From positions 16,113,725-16,177,724 of the forward strand of contig NC_084808.1 of assembly GCF_963583255.1 (NCBI RefSeq): DNA of 64,000 bases, read 5' to 3'. The translations under genes were made by a program, and so were the position numbers. Origin of the DNA: Pyrus communis (taxonomy: Eukaryota > Streptophyta > Magnoliopsida > Rosales > Rosaceae). Positions 1 through 11,434 of the stretch are shown here, in pieces. The notes under the pieces are model-generated. The model searched no databases. It was given only the letters and a program-made list of their open reading frames with translations, and was not told the origin of the DNA. How positions within the stretch are numbered: position 1 is the stretch's first letter; every line of letters begins with the position of its first letter.

Positions 1-330
1 TGGTATACGGTTTTTTTTTATAACGCCTTTCAAATACCATTAACCGCATTGATTTCATCATGCGAGCATCAACATGATCAATAGTCCAAAATGCTTTATC
101 ACATCCCTCAAGTGAGAATCAAACATGAAAAATGATTACTTGCACACAATTTTTTCTTCTACACACTTTCTAGGCGTTCATATTGAATAAATCAAACAAA
201 AACAATAAAAATAATTAAACAGAAATGTATAAGGCGAATAAATAGTGCGTGGTTATGATTTCCCGTCAAACATCTATAGTACGCACATACAAGAAAAATG
301 AGGCCATAAAAAATGAATGAAATATAAGTA

Positions 331-469
331 CCCATGTGTTGAGATCTTGTATTTGTTTCTCCAAAAGCTCTTCATCCTTGTCTGCGAGGCTTTTTCTCTC
401 CTCCCACGAAATAACTCTAGGCTCCATGGCTGCCTTTGGTTTCTTCTTTCCTTCCCTCACTGTAGACAT
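331..469 (-). CDS. First exon of an unrecognised gene (partial)
   Basis: The minus strand opens with ATG at 469 and reads about 46 charged residues (start MSTVREGKKKPK, then SWEERKSLADKDEELLEKQI) before a plausible splice donor, ACATGG|GTACTT, at about 331/330. The stretch around residues 20-45 is rich in E, K, L and D and is probably helical or coiled. The sequence upstream of the ATG (470-530) looks like a short 5' UTR. I do not recognise the family. The next exon cannot be placed with confidence in 1-330 and the gene probably continues beyond the left edge. The alternative is a chance open frame, but its composition is unlike the AT-rich surroundings. Confidence 0.5.
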
Positions 470-698
470 TGTTTTCTTCTGATTTCACAAATCCCCAATT
501 CCAAAGAATTGATCAAATAAATGTAGATAAAATCTGCAGTGAAATCACACAAATAATGTGCTACACGAATATATAGGAAAGTAGAAAGTAACGGTTAAAG
601 CTAGACAGTTGCATAACAAAAATATGCTAAGGAAAAAAAAGACTAGACAAAAGCTTAACAAAAGATCTCCCTTGTAGATGTGGATTAGGAAAACTTTT

Positions 699-798
699 AA
701 CCGTCATTGTGATGAAATGTGTCAATCATACAATGTCACTTATAAGTTTTTCTCCACATAACATTATATGATTGACATAAGACATCACAGTGACGGTA
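699..798. repeat. MITE-like hairpin element
   Basis: The ends form an inverted repeat: CCGTCATTGTGATG at 701-714 pairs with CATCACAGTGACGG at 783-796, with one mismatch. Inside, GTCAATCATACAATGT pairs with ACATTATATGATTGAC, so nearly the whole 100 bp folds back on itself. It has no coding capacity. A small non-autonomous DNA transposon is the best explanation; the superfamily is not determined. Confidence 0.7.
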
Positions 799-892
799 TA
801 CCAGTACGGTAGATATCACCTCACAAATTAGGCAAAATGTGTTTGTCCAACGTTGCAACCCAGTTTGAATCTCCTTTCCTTAAGTTTAGAGT

Positions 893-982
893 GATGATTG
901 TACCAATCATACAACGTCACGTGCAAGTTTTTCTCTACATAGCATTATATGGTGGGAACGGAACATCATTATGGCGGTATAA
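893..982. repeat. Second, decayed copy of the same MITE
   Basis: It shares the internal block CCAATCATACAACGTCAC, the TTTTTCTCTACATA block and the right end (ACATCATTATGGCGGTATA) with the element at 699-798. The left arm is degenerate, so the hairpin is weaker. The two copies lie about 100 bp apart. Confidence 0.55.
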
Positions 983-1019
983 AGGCTTTTGAGCTTAAGG
1001 TTGTTAGCCACAAACATAC

Positions 1020-1345
1020 TAATACACGGCTACCGCAAGAGTTAGAAGACTGATGAGGGTGTGCACTTCTTTAAGAAACTGCGTTGCAACGGATTGGAAC
1101 CTAATCCGGTATCTTACAACACACTTATAGGAGCTTTATACCGTTCTGGCAAAGTTACAACTGCACAGAAACCTTTTGAAGAGATGCAAACTTGCCGTCA
1201 ATCCCTGGTTTTGTCTACACATACCGTTATGTTGGATGGACTCTGCAAGAATGGACACATAGAGGAGGCGACGGAATTGTTTGAGTCCGTCAAGAATCCA
1301 AAACTTGAACCTGGCATTCAGTTTCGGAGTACAAGTAAAACTGAA
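1020..1345 (+). pseudogene. Pentatricopeptide-repeat (PPR) gene fragment
   Basis: From about 1049 the frame reads roughly three PPR units: the motifs PNPVSYNTLIGALYRSGKV, STHTVMLDGLCKNGHIEEA and TELFESVKNPKLEPG match the helix-turn-helix pattern of P-class PPR proteins, which bind organelle RNA. There is no start codon or mitochondrial targeting peptide. Upstream the frame hits stops (TAGAAGACTGATGAG), and downstream it degenerates after GIQFRSTSKTEA and stops at 1349. A working PPR gene usually has ten or more repeats, so this is a broken relic. It lies tail-to-tail with XRCC4 and may overlap that gene's 3' UTR. Confidence 0.75.
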
Positions 1346-1620
1346 GCATAACAAATAAAACTGGCCTGAAAACCCGAAGTAGACCCGCGGAACCAGTTCG
1401 TGGTTAGGCCGTGTTTCCGTTTACGAAGCTTAGAACAGCTGTGAAACAAGATCTTGATAGAAGTACAAAAGTGTGTATTCCTCTGAAGATCTCAGTACCA
1501 TTAAAAAGGAACTCTGCAATACCATACAAATTAAATAGGAAGTTACAAACTTATAGGAAGATCCTGGGCGCAGAATATTTGACATAAGCATGCTGAAATT
1601 TAGAATTGACGAGTGAGACG

Positions 1621-3597
1621 CTACTTGTGCGTTCCCCTCTTTCGACCTCTACCTCGAGACCTAATCGTTGGAACATCCTTGGAGGTAGCTGGATAATCTT
1701 TCAAACATTCTTCCTCGCTTTTGTCATCGCCACTGACATAAGGTTCAGTTTGTTCTGAACTTACTTCCTCTTCTTCTGGCAGTTTCCCAGCAACCTCTTT
1801 GTTTGAAAGCTTATCTCGGAGCTCTCTTAGTTTAGCTTTCTTTGAATTCAAGACGCCAAGAAACTAGAAGATGTTAAAGACATGTCAGTCAAGAGATTCA
1901 GGAAAAAAAACTGCATAAGTCTCAATTAAATGAGTGAGATGGGAACAAATCAATCACATCCAAATAGTTGAAGCATTGAAAGTGACCGCATGATCAAAAT
2001 ACGATTCTGATACACCTTTGGCCAGATCATGCTAATTTAGTTGAAAACAAAAGAATCTTTGAAAAGCAAAGACATCAAATACTAGACTCTAACCATTGTA
2101 GGGAATTTTTCATATGAAGAACTAACTTACCCCGGGTATATTATCTACTGAACATACCGCACTCTAAAGTGCAAAGAATGCCAACTGTATTATATGGCAG
2201 GAGAAGTTTGAAGCTCCATTTACAGAATACAGAAACATTTTGAGAACACAGAAAATCGATGAATAGCTAATAGAGGTATGGTATGGTGCACCTTTGCATA
2301 AATAGCGGACTCAAATTCTATCTTCTCACTGGTAATCTTCTCACTCTGTGCTAGACACTTCTCAGCTTCCACTTTCAACCTCTCAAACGATTGAGTTTTT
2401 CTCACAACTTCTTCCTATACACACACATACATACACTAGCATGAATGAAACAAGCAAACAAGTTAAACTCACTCTCATAACCACCTCCAGCAGAATATAC
2501 CGACTCAAATATGCATGATATGTACAAAAAGAAGAAACTTCAAGCAGTGACTTATTAATAGTTGTAAAAACAAGGAAACCGACGTACTATACACCACTTT
2601 TCATTATTGATATGAGTAATCAGCCAGATACCATTCCAATTTTAATGCAAGTTACGTCAGATGCAATCAGCTCTTTCCTAGACAATGTAGAGCAGCAGAC
2701 TGGAAGTCTAAAAAACTCTAGCGCAACATTGGCTTCTCCGATAAACCCAACGCAAGATCAAGTTTACAAAAAAATCACAATCTTTTGTGCAACAAAGTTG
2801 AGAGAAAATCTTCAGTCTGCAGTCTGTACATATATATACAATTCAAATCCGGTGCATAGTGGTTGAAATTACCCATCTAGGTTCCTTCAGAAACACTAAA
2901 TACTTTGAAAATCCAAATCACAACTCATCTTTCGATTAAATTTCCAAAAATTCCAACAGGGTTTCAAAATTGCGTGGATTCCAACCTAGTTTTAGTTCTT
3001 ATCATTCCTATTAATATCTAACACACTGCTTCTTCGTATCAAAAAATAATTAAGTTTATAAAAAGGAGGGAAATTTACACTTAGCCCAACATTTGCATCC
3101 ATGAGAAAATCCAACACCGCCGCCGTGGTTTGCTTACTGTTTGGCGACGGCTGACATTTCCACCGCCATTCGAGCTTCGTCCCTTCCTTCTCAAACGTCC
3201 ATGAAAGCTGCACAAACAATCAATCTCAATCGAATGATTACTCAACTTTAATTACAACTAACATGATTTCCCCAAGAAATTAAGTTAATAAAAAGCTCCA
3301 ATTTTTAATTACTCTTTTATAGCCGTCGCCGGCGCCGGCGAACCCGTATACGGAGTCAGGGTGCTGAAACCCTAAGTAGCGCTCGGCCAGCGCCAAGTAC
3401 TCGGAGACCGGCTGGTCCCACTGAGCGGCGCGGTCCCTGACCTGGTCTTCGGAGGCGGAGCAGATCCAGGCGTTGAGGCCGTCGGTGATGGAGAGTTCGA
3501 AGCGGGAGGGGAACCACGTGCCCTTGACGAAGATGGGTTGCTGGGAATCTTGGAGCTCGAGCTTTAGGCACGTGTGTTTGGGGGTCGGGGCCTCCAT
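1621..3597 (-). CDS. XRCC4: XRCC4, DNA double-strand-break repair (NHEJ) scaffold
   Basis: There are four coding exons on the minus strand: 3597-3313, 3207-3079, 2414-2292 and 1863-1621. All junctions are GT-AG and phase 0, giving 259 residues, close to Arabidopsis XRCC4 (about 264 by memory). Exons 1 and 2 encode the globular head (HTCLKLELQDSQQPIFVKGT, ISTITDG-like core, RAAQWDQPVSEYLALAERYL, LSWTFEKEGTKLEWRWKC). Exon 3 and the start of exon 4 encode the helical stalk (EEVVRKTQSFERLKVEAEKC; FLGVLNSKKAKLRELRDK), which in the family forms the dimeric coiled coil that binds DNA ligase IV. The tail is acidic, then basic (RSRGRGRKRG), and likely nuclear. The role, known from the family, is stabilising LIG4 during end joining in the nucleus. 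The ATG at 3597 is the only one that matches the family N-terminus. No frame breaks were seen. Confidence 0.94.
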
Positions 3598-3697
3598 TGT
3601 TGTGGGCTGTGGAGCTTCCTCTGCACGCTGAGTCTCTGAAATTGAAGAGAGATGGAGAGAAGGACTTTGATTCTAGGGGTTTGGGGGGTTCGACTCT

Positions 3698-3704
3698 TCC
3701 CGCT
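3698..3704 (+). promoter_or_regulatory. Possible E2F site upstream of XRCC4
   Basis: TTCCCGC, matching the core of the plant E2F consensus, lies about 100 bp upstream of the XRCC4 start codon. E2F control is common for S-phase and repair genes. A seven-base match is weak and there is no other support. Confidence 0.25.
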
Positions 3705-3902
3705 TCTTTTGATCACTGTATTAATTTCCTATGTTAGGAAGGAGCAAGAGGCTCCTTTTCTCTACAGATACCTTGGAAGCCTTTATGAAAATTTACAATA
3801 ATTTCTAATCGTACAATGAACGAATGTCATTAGAAGATTTCAGCATTCTTACAAAGAGGATCCACGCGAGGATCCTCCTGGAACGCGACTAATCTCTTTT
3901 CG

Positions 3903-4295
3903 AGTAAATTGTAGCAATTGTCCCTCAACTTTAATCAAATTAGAGCAATGATTATTCAACTAAAAATCCATTACCATTGGTCCCTCAACTCATCAAAACG
4001 TGTAGATATGATCTTTTTCATCAACTTCGTCAAAATTTTGTCAAAATGAGTTACGTTGGAATGACCATTGCTACAATTGGGTTAAAATTTAGGTACAATT
4101 TCTCCAATTGGGTTGAAATTGAGGGATTATTTCTCCAATTGGGTTAAAGTTGAGGGACTGTTGGTAATGAATTTTTAGTTGAGAGACTATAACTGCATGT
4201 TTTGATAAGTTGAGTAACCAATGCTAATGAATTTTTAATTGAGAAACCATTGCCCAAATTAAGTTAAAACTGAAAAACCATTTCTACAATTTACT
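3903..4295. repeat. 393-bp MITE with perfect 12-bp terminal inverted repeats
   Basis: AGTAAATTGTAG at the left end is the exact reverse complement of CTACAATTTACT at the right end. The arms continue as an imperfect palindrome built from repeats of a unit like 'CAATTGTCCCTCAACTTTAA' (several copies in both orientations). It has no reading frame. It sits between the diverging XRCC4 and UAH promoters and so fills most of their shared upstream region. Confidence 0.75.
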
Positions 4296-4514
4296 TTATC
4301 CTTTCCCTAAACACCACCACACGTCACACACACAAAACGATAAACAAAACCAAAAGAGTAACACAAAACGATAAACAAAACCAGTGTCAGATAAGCACCC
4401 ATGGTCATGGTGGATAACATTGTTTTATATGGAATGGTATGATTATATACGCATCCGATAAAACCCCATCTGAATTTATAATTCTGAAGAAAAGTAAAAA
4501 AACCCAGAAAAATC

Positions 4515-7500
4515 ATGTCTCTGAATATCCCTCGCTCTGCAATTCTTCTGCTCCTCCTCCTCCTCTGCTCCTTCACTGCAATCTCAGCTCACGAAAATGA
4601 AGACCCAACAATCAAAACAATGGAGGATTTCTCTGGCTACCCATTTCACGAATCACACTCTACCTCTCAGTCTCACACTGTTTCTTTACTCTCAGTTGAC
4701 ACTCAAAGTTTGCAGAAACAGGTACTTCATTTAATCAATTTGATAGTTGCTAATTGGGGTTTATCTGCTTTATCAGTTTGGCTTATTGGGTTTTGTTTAA
4801 TTGTCTCATATGACTGTGAGATTTTGGTTTGTTCATTTGTTCATATCTGAGCAAATTTTGTGGATTTTTGGATTGGTAGATTGATGAACTTTCGACTTAT
4901 TCGGATACACCTGCCCCATCAGTTACCAGGGTCTTGTATACTGAGAAGGATGTATTGGCGCGTAGGTATGCATGTTACCTTTTCAGTGTCAAATTGTCCA
5001 TTCAACTAAGGTTTAATTTCAGTGAGTCTGTTTGGATTTCGTGGGGTGGCTTGAACTTCGCTTGATTGTAGAATTTCAACATTAGGTAATCTGTACCACA
5101 GCTGTTGTATCTATAGATTGACAAGTAATGTTCTACTTCCATTTTTGATCTCATTGACGTGATGGCTTAATTGTTGGAATGGAGTAAATGTAGAAAGTCT
5201 TAATTGGATTTCGATAAAGTCAATTTCCGAATATTTATCAGAATGGTGACTAGCAGAATGAGAACAATGGCAACCCAAACAAGTGTTGAGATTTGTGTTG
5301 AGATGATATTCGAGCTTTGCTATGTCTTTGATATTGTTTCTTTTGGGTAATATTTACAATTTACTGCAGGTTCATCAAAAACTTGATGGGACTTTCTGGT
5401 CTATCTGTTAGAGAGGATGCTGTTGGTAACATATTTGGTCGGTGGTGAGTGTACTATGTCCTAATCTTCAAACTCTTATTCGTATTCTATTTTGTTATTT
5501 GAATATTGTGAGGTTATAAACTTGATTGTTTCAATTGAATCAATTGAACTTTGGAAAACCCTGATTTGGGACTGCTTTGGTTCCAGTAGATAGGAGCTTT
5601 CTATATTCTCTCTCATCCCTGTGGCATATATTTATTGCCCCTTATTTAGTTGGGATGCACTTTTCTTTATATCGTACTTTTATTAAGTTTCTCTGACCAT
5701 GGTTTTGTCTTGCGTTACTATATGTAGGGAAGGCTATAATCCAGATCTTTCTGCAGTTGCGACAGGTTCTCACATTGATGCCATTCCATACTCCGGAAAG
5801 TATGATGGTGTTGTGGGTGTTCTAGGTGCTATAGAAGCCATCAATGTACTGAAAAGGTATGCAACTTTGATGAGTCTTGGTATGAACCGTTTAATTGAGT
5901 TGGGCAATTTGTAGCCTTAGCATGCTTGATTTCGCTCTAGGAGACAAGGATGAGACACCGATCTTACTTAAAATACTGAGGAAATGAGAATTTATATCAA
6001 GTAAAAAATAACCTTTTGGGAAATATTAATAATGGAAAGATCCTAATCGGAAGTTTGCTTTTTTACCTGAGGTGAAATTTATTTACAACTCTTCTGGTTA
6101 TGCTACTGAATCTCTGGCAGGTCTGGCTTCAAACCCAAAAGATCACTGGAAGTTATCTTGTTCACCTCAGAAGAGCCTACGCGTTTTGGAATCAGCTGTC
6201 TAGGAAGGTTAGGATCACTACTTGGTTAGACTTTAACACACTAGAAGCTATACTGATGTTTCGGTGAAGTTTCTACATAAAACATTTAATTCACTTCTAT
6301 CTCTTAATTTGTTGAGTTCCGGGTGAAGTCCAACAATGATGTGTGTTGTTTAAATAAATCCACTCTAGCTTTTTCCTATGTTTAAAAGCAAAATACATAT
6401 TGTGCAGCCGCTTAATGGCAGGGATTGAGGCCCTGGCTAATGCTCTGAAGACAACAGTTGATGGTCAAAATGTATCCTTCTTAGATGCTGCAGGATCTGC
6501 TGGCTACACTAAACATGAAGATGATTTATCGAGTGTGTTCTTAAAAAAAGAAAGCTACTCTGGTTTTGTGGAATTGCATATTGAGCAAGGCCCCATTTTG
6601 GAGGAGGAAGGTAGGTCATTCCGACATACATGTTCCCAACATTATGCATAATAGTGTATGTGTTAAAGCAGTATGTTTTGTGATCCAGGTATATCAATTG
6701 GTATTGTAACTGCCATTGCAGCCCCAGCAAGTATAAAAGTGGAGTTTGAAGGCAATGGAGGCCATGCCGGTGCTGTCCTAATGCCAAATAGGTGAGTTGT
6801 TTGCAAACTGTAAAATGGAGTTTCAACACCTTTTCTGTTGAGTTCTAGGATTATGCGCAACTGTTCCCTTCCCCTTATCCCACCCGCAAAGTCAGTGTGA
6901 TATTTCCTAATAACTTTTGAAAACTGACTCATGCAGCTAAAAAAAGTATTTTGTGTTAAAGGCTGTTGAGTTATATTCAAGTAAACATGACTCATAATTG
7001 TTTCCATTAATTATTTATACCAGAAATGATGCTGGACTAGCAGCTGCAGAATTAGCACTAGCTGTTGAGAAACACGTATTGGAATCTGGGTCTGTTGATA
7101 CTGTCGGTACAGTTGGTAAGTTGTGTTTCCTTCACACCTACGTGCAGGACTGTGGATTAATTCTTTGACTTTCTTTAAAATTTCTCAACGTGTTCTAAGT
7201 CTCTTGTGTTGGCTGTTGTTCTTATTTCATGTCTGTGGTATATATTAATAATCATTTTATACAAAGGTATTCTGGAGCTACATCCTGGAGCCATTAACAG
7301 CATCCCAAGTAAATCGCATCTGGAAATTGGTATGCTTTCTGTCATTAAATTTCAAGCACAATATACAATTTTACTGAAGTTTGAAAAGACCATCGTGTAT
7401 CCTTTCTCGGTCATCAATTGAGCCAAATGGATACCAGTCTTTGGGATTTTTAATATATATCGAAGAAAAATTTGGTTTTATTTTTTGATACTATGTAATA

Positions 7501-8471
7501 CCTTTTCATTTTGTAGACACAAGAGATATTGATGAAGAGCGAAGAAACATTGTAATTGAGAAAATTCATCGATCTGCAATTGCTATAGCAAGTAAACGTG
7601 GGGTCAGTCTATCAGAGTTCAAAATCATAAATCAGGATCCGCCAGCACTCTCTGATAAATCAATAATTGAGGCAATGGAAGCTTCGTCGAAAGAGCTAAA
7701 CTTAACGCACAAGTTCATGATTAGCCGAGCTTACCACGATTCATTGTTCATGGCCAGGTAAGAGAGAGAAAAACTTATCCCTATAAGAAAGGATTCCCTG
7801 TATATCTAAAGTCTATAGCAAGATTTGAGATTTGCTGTATTTCATATACATCCTCAGACAGTGCATTCTCCGTATTTCATTTCTTTTAGTATGTGCTTTT
7901 TCGTACTCCACCAAGTGGCTACTTAGGCTGCTAATTCAACTAAATTTGAGGAAATTCAGATGGTGAACAGCATGCCGTTATTCTTTTTACCACAAATAGG
8001 TTCTACTAATGTATTTTCGTATCCTTGCAGGGTTTCTCCGATGGGTATGATATTCATTCCATGTTACAAAGGTAGTCTCCTTTCTCTTCTTGTAGAAACC
8101 ACCATCTTAAATAACTGTAGTAGTACTGAAATTAATAATCTGAGTCAGACTGAGAATCTAGTTTATTGCAAAAGCATGTCAGTTGCCACACATTTTGCGT
8201 GTGCCAAAGCACAACTATAACACAAAGATATTCGTAATTAGAAACATTGGATGACATTCACTTACATAGTCGAACAAAAGAATGAATCAGTTGCTAGACA
8301 TGTAGAGAATGCTAGATCGAATGAGTAGAGAATGCCATTAACTTATTGCGTCCATTTGGATTTGGTTTTGCAGGTTACAGCCATAAGCCTGAAGAATATG
8401 CATCCATTCAGGATATATCTAACGGGGTCAAGGTATTAGCATTGACCCTAGCAAAGTTGTCATTGCAGTGA
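4515..8471 (+). CDS. UAH: Ureidoglycolate amidohydrolase (allantoin/purine catabolism)
   Basis: There are twelve exons: 4515-4721, 4880-4965, 5370-5444, 5728-5856, 6121-6207, 6408-6610, 6689-6791, 7024-7115, 7267-7329, 7517-7757, 8031-8071 and 8374-8471. All are GT-AG and sum to 1425 nt, 474 residues, close to the Arabidopsis enzyme. The enzyme converts (S)-ureidoglycolate to glyoxylate, releasing ammonia and CO2; it is the last step of purine-ring nitrogen recovery and is ER-located in Arabidopsis. The N-terminus is a signal peptide (SAILLLLLLLCSFTAISA). Metal-binding residues of this M20-type amidohydrolase fold are present: H138 and D149 in TGSHIDAIPYSGKYDG, E184 in LFTSEEPTRFG, H252 in ELHIEQGP and H422 in SRAYHDSLFMA. 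Allantoate amidohydrolase is the close paralogue, but the residue pattern and exon sequence match UAH better. The frame is intact throughout. Confidence 0.95.
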
Positions 8472-8764
8472 ACCGTCGGAGTTGATAGCTTGTAAGCTTT
8501 TACATATTGGGGTATACTTTCTTCTAAATTCTAGTGTTTGTTCAGCAGTTCTAACAATGTGCTTGTTTCTCTGTGTGCGCGGGCACGCGTTAGAGAGAGA
8601 TGCAAAAACTCTGCAGACAGACCTCATTGTTTATATATCAACTGTAGAATCAGATTGGAATATCAACTCAAACTAGTGCTAATTCTGTCTCACATATACA
8701 CGTATACTAACGAATTACCAATCATGTCTAAACTAAAACTTGGCCGAAAAATCGATACTCACAC
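8472..8764. other. UAH 3' UTR and intergenic DNA
   Basis: This is the region after the UAH stop. The first 150-200 bases are probably 3' UTR; I see no further coding signal. Confidence 0.5.
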
Positions 8765-8870
8765 GACCATAACTCTCATCTAGAGTGTAATACAATGCCG
8801 CATCTGTAACTTCCACGGCAACACCCTTCTCTGCCAGCTTCGCCGCAACGTCTTCTATTTGCAAACTTGG
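8765..8870 (-). pseudogene. HSP101/ClpB1 C-terminal fragment
   Basis: The minus strand reads LQIEDVAAKLAEKGVAVEV, then TDAALYYTLDESYG. This resembles the C-terminal D2 small domain of cytosolic HSP101 (ClpB1), an AAA+ disaggregase, where the family continues with SYDPVYGARPIRRW. Here the match ends at SYG and the frame runs into unrelated sequence. Only about 35 residues are kept, so this is a gene shard, probably moved by a transposon or left from a duplication. The match rests on memory of the family. Confidence 0.5.
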
Positions 8871-9060
8871 GAGGAGCTGTAAGGTGTCCACTACCTTCAG
8901 GTCCCATCTCGTTTGTGAGTATGTTGCCTTTACGACAGCCTTTTACTCAAAACAAATGTAAGGTCAAGCCCAAGCCCTATTCGGCTCCCACATTTAGCCC
9001 ATATGGAAGTTTCATTTGTAGTTCCGATATTCGATAGAGGGTGTGAAGAATCTTATATTG

Positions 9061-9215
9061 CCTTTTTTTTTGTTTGAACAAATATATTATCTACACTAAG
9101 GAGGAGGAGATGGGCCTAGCTTCACAATGAGCTAGCAATAATGTTGTTCAAATTCGCCTTTGCTGAAAATCGAACCTTAAACCTAAACCCTACCACTAGA
9201 CCATAGTAGATCCCT
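9061..9215 (-). mobile_element. tRNA-derived SINE
   Basis: On the minus strand there is an A-box-like block (GGTCTAGTGGTAGGG), then a B-box-like block (AAGGTTCGATTTTC) about 35 bp later, then a body ending in TAGTGTAGATAATATATT, TGTTCAAAC and an A-rich tail (plus-strand T run at 9063-9071). That is the order of a Pol III-promoted SINE. The target duplication is not clear. Confidence 0.65.
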
Positions 9216-10532
9216 TACATGTTGGTTCCACCTGATACAATCTCGTTATTTATTTATTTATTTATTTTTGAGAAAGATACCATCTCGTTATGTATGTGAT
9301 ACCCTTTGTGACAACAGACAGACTAATCCAAAGAGTTTTCCGCAACCACACTGCTTGTTTCGCTATTGCAACTTGTTGTAATTTACAGACACATTCATTA
9401 GATAATTGTAGCAGAGCCAATATTTTACAAATTAATAAGCTCAGTTTTCACAAATTATTGTCCCGTGCATGTTTGTTAAGTAAGCCCGCTTCTCTTGACT
9501 CTGTCAGAATATTGAGAGGGCAACCAAATCATACCACCAAACCATAAACTCATTTTTCTTAAACGTAACCGATCCTTCTTTCACGACTGTGCCCAAATAC
9601 AATAGACCCACCAACTTAGCGCCAAAGATAACGTACAATATTTTTGGTCGAATAAAATCTCTAACAATGATATTCTTGATCTTTAAATTTTAAAAAGTTT
9701 CTTTGTCCCCAAAGAACACTGGCCTGTCCAAATGGTTTCCAAACGTTGCACTCACCTAAGCATTCCAAAAGGAGAAAAGGAAAGAGCCTCCTTGTCCCAA
9801 ATCCTCCCAATCAAGCTTTTTTAAACTCTTGACTATTCCTCTAGTTTCAATCAAAGGGAGCTAATTTTCTCTCTGTGTGTGTACATATACATATACATAT
9901 TCACGTGTGTGTGTAGAAGGCGATAATAATCACTAGTCTAATTCATAAGGAAAAGAATTTGAACTTGAGCACAAAGAGGTTGACACACTACTTTATTAGC
10001 CGAACGCAGTTTGCTGCTAAATATAATAAAATTTAAATTATGTTAGTAGTCTGACTTATAGGCTATGTTGCGATTTGACACCTGGAGAAGATGAATCAAT
10101 TTGCAGTTTGAATTGAAACACTTTTGATGTGCCACCTACAACTAAGTTCTTCTATATTACAAAAGTTCTGTATGTGTTTTTACATGCCATGATTCACAAA
10201 AAATTATGTATTGATAATTCATACATTAAAATTTCATTCAAAAGAATTACGCACAAATCACATGCAACTTCTTGCACAAAAAACATGCGAAATTAGGCTA
10301 CAGAAGGCCATTGTGTTTAATTAAAGTGGCAAATTGAACTTAATTAGGGTAGGAGTCGTCTACAATACACACAAAGTTCAATCATGCATGTCCATTGGCA
10401 TATTGTAAAATGTTCAATGTGGGACACGATCAAATCCCTTATTGCTGTTGAATATTTAAAGCCATGATATGGGGCGGTGATTAGGGTTCCAATCATGAAT
10501 GTCCCCACATGAATTGCTTTTAGGGTTTTATT
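9216..10532. other. AT-rich intergenic DNA, no gene seen
   Basis: There is a TTTA microsatellite near 9250-9270 and GTGT/ATAC simple repeats near 9875-9912. No convincing coding frame, RNA gene or terminal repeats were seen. Confidence 0.5.
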
Positions 10533-10738
10533 TATAGGAAGGGGATCCTCTTTGGATCCCTTCCTTCTAATCCACTAAATCAGGTAATCCGTACCATTGA
10601 AATTTGATCAAACGACTGAAGTTATTATAACTTTAAAGTGAGCCCTGGTATGTAGCCGTTGGATTAAATTTCAATGATACGGATTACCTAAGTTGGTGGA
10701 TTATAAGGAAGGGATACGGAGATGATCATTTCCTTATT
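10533..10738. repeat. About 206-bp hairpin MITE
   Basis: The left arm (AGGAAGGGGATCCTC, then CTTCCTTCTAATCCAC, GGTAATCCGTACCATTGAAA) pairs with the reverse complement of the right arm (GGATTATAAGGAAGGGAT, ending ATGATCATTTCCTTA). Almost the whole element folds back around a short centre. Non-coding. Confidence 0.75.
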
Positions 10739-10816
10739 TATATAGTGCATATGCCTTAAATGGTATATGCCCTTTCTTTCTCTCCTCCTAGCTACTTCGT
10801 TCACAAGTGTTCTACC

Positions 10817-10868
10817 TCCAACAGCACCAACAGCACCACCAACATCGAACGTTACATAAATATATATA

Positions 10869-10904
<36 letters not shown>

Positions 10905-11003
10905 TGGATCCAACAACACCAACAGCACCACCAACATCGAACGCTACATAAATATATATATGTATGTATGTATATATATATATATATGTATGTATGTATG
11001 TAT
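10817..11003 (+). repeat. Duplicated unit with expanded TA/TATG microsatellites
   Basis: The block CACCAACAGCACCACC AACATCGAACGTTACATAAA occurs twice (about 10824 and 10920). Each copy is followed by (TA)n and (TATG)n tracts, so a tandem duplication carried the microsatellite and then diverged in repeat number. It is non-coding; the long open frames across it come from the repeat. Confidence 0.8.
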
Positions 11004-11288
11004 GGATTAGTGAGAAGCGTCACGAACAGCTCACAGAAACACAACATGCAGCCACCCACGGGCTCACATTGTTTGCTAACTACACCCATTATCTACTCCA
11101 TGATCTTCATTTTCTTCCATTTAATTCCCCTTCAACCTATCCACTAATCTCAATTATAACCTCACTTTCGGTAACAACTGCATGTATTCTCTCTTGTTTA
11201 GTTGTTTACCGCTGCATGCATGCATGGAATCTTCCTTTTAATACATAAATATGGAGCCGTTCGTGGTTCTCCAGTTTCATAGCAATTA
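11004..11288. other. Intergenic DNA to the left of the copia nest
   Basis: No coding signal, RNA gene or terminal repeat was seen. Confidence 0.4.
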
Positions 11289-11434
11289 GCTGAGGTTGAA
11301 CAGTCATTATTGTTAAGCTACAGATTGTGAAGAACAACAATGGCGGTTTCTATGTAATCTAGAGCTGAGGTTGAACAGTCATTATTGTTAAGCTACAGAT
11401 TGTGAAGAACAACAATGGCGGTTTCTATGTAATC

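Noticed and set aside
266..330. C-terminal 20 residues of the open frame at 266-469
   Set aside because: They read into an intron after a good donor at 331/330 (hydrophobic LIFHSFFMASFF is not in keeping with the charged exon).
2612..2866. 84-codon plus-strand open frame
   Set aside because: It lies in the long intron of XRCC4 on the opposite strand, ends in low-complexity sequence and matches no family I know.
7960..8220. 86-codon plus-strand frame as a separate small gene
   Set aside because: It covers UAH exon 11 (8031-8071) plus intron read-through in another arrangement; the exon reading explains it.
10688..11089. 133-codon minus-strand frame and several plus frames
   Set aside because: They consist mostly of Tyr/Ile/Met/Thr/His repeats from the TA and TATG microsatellites.
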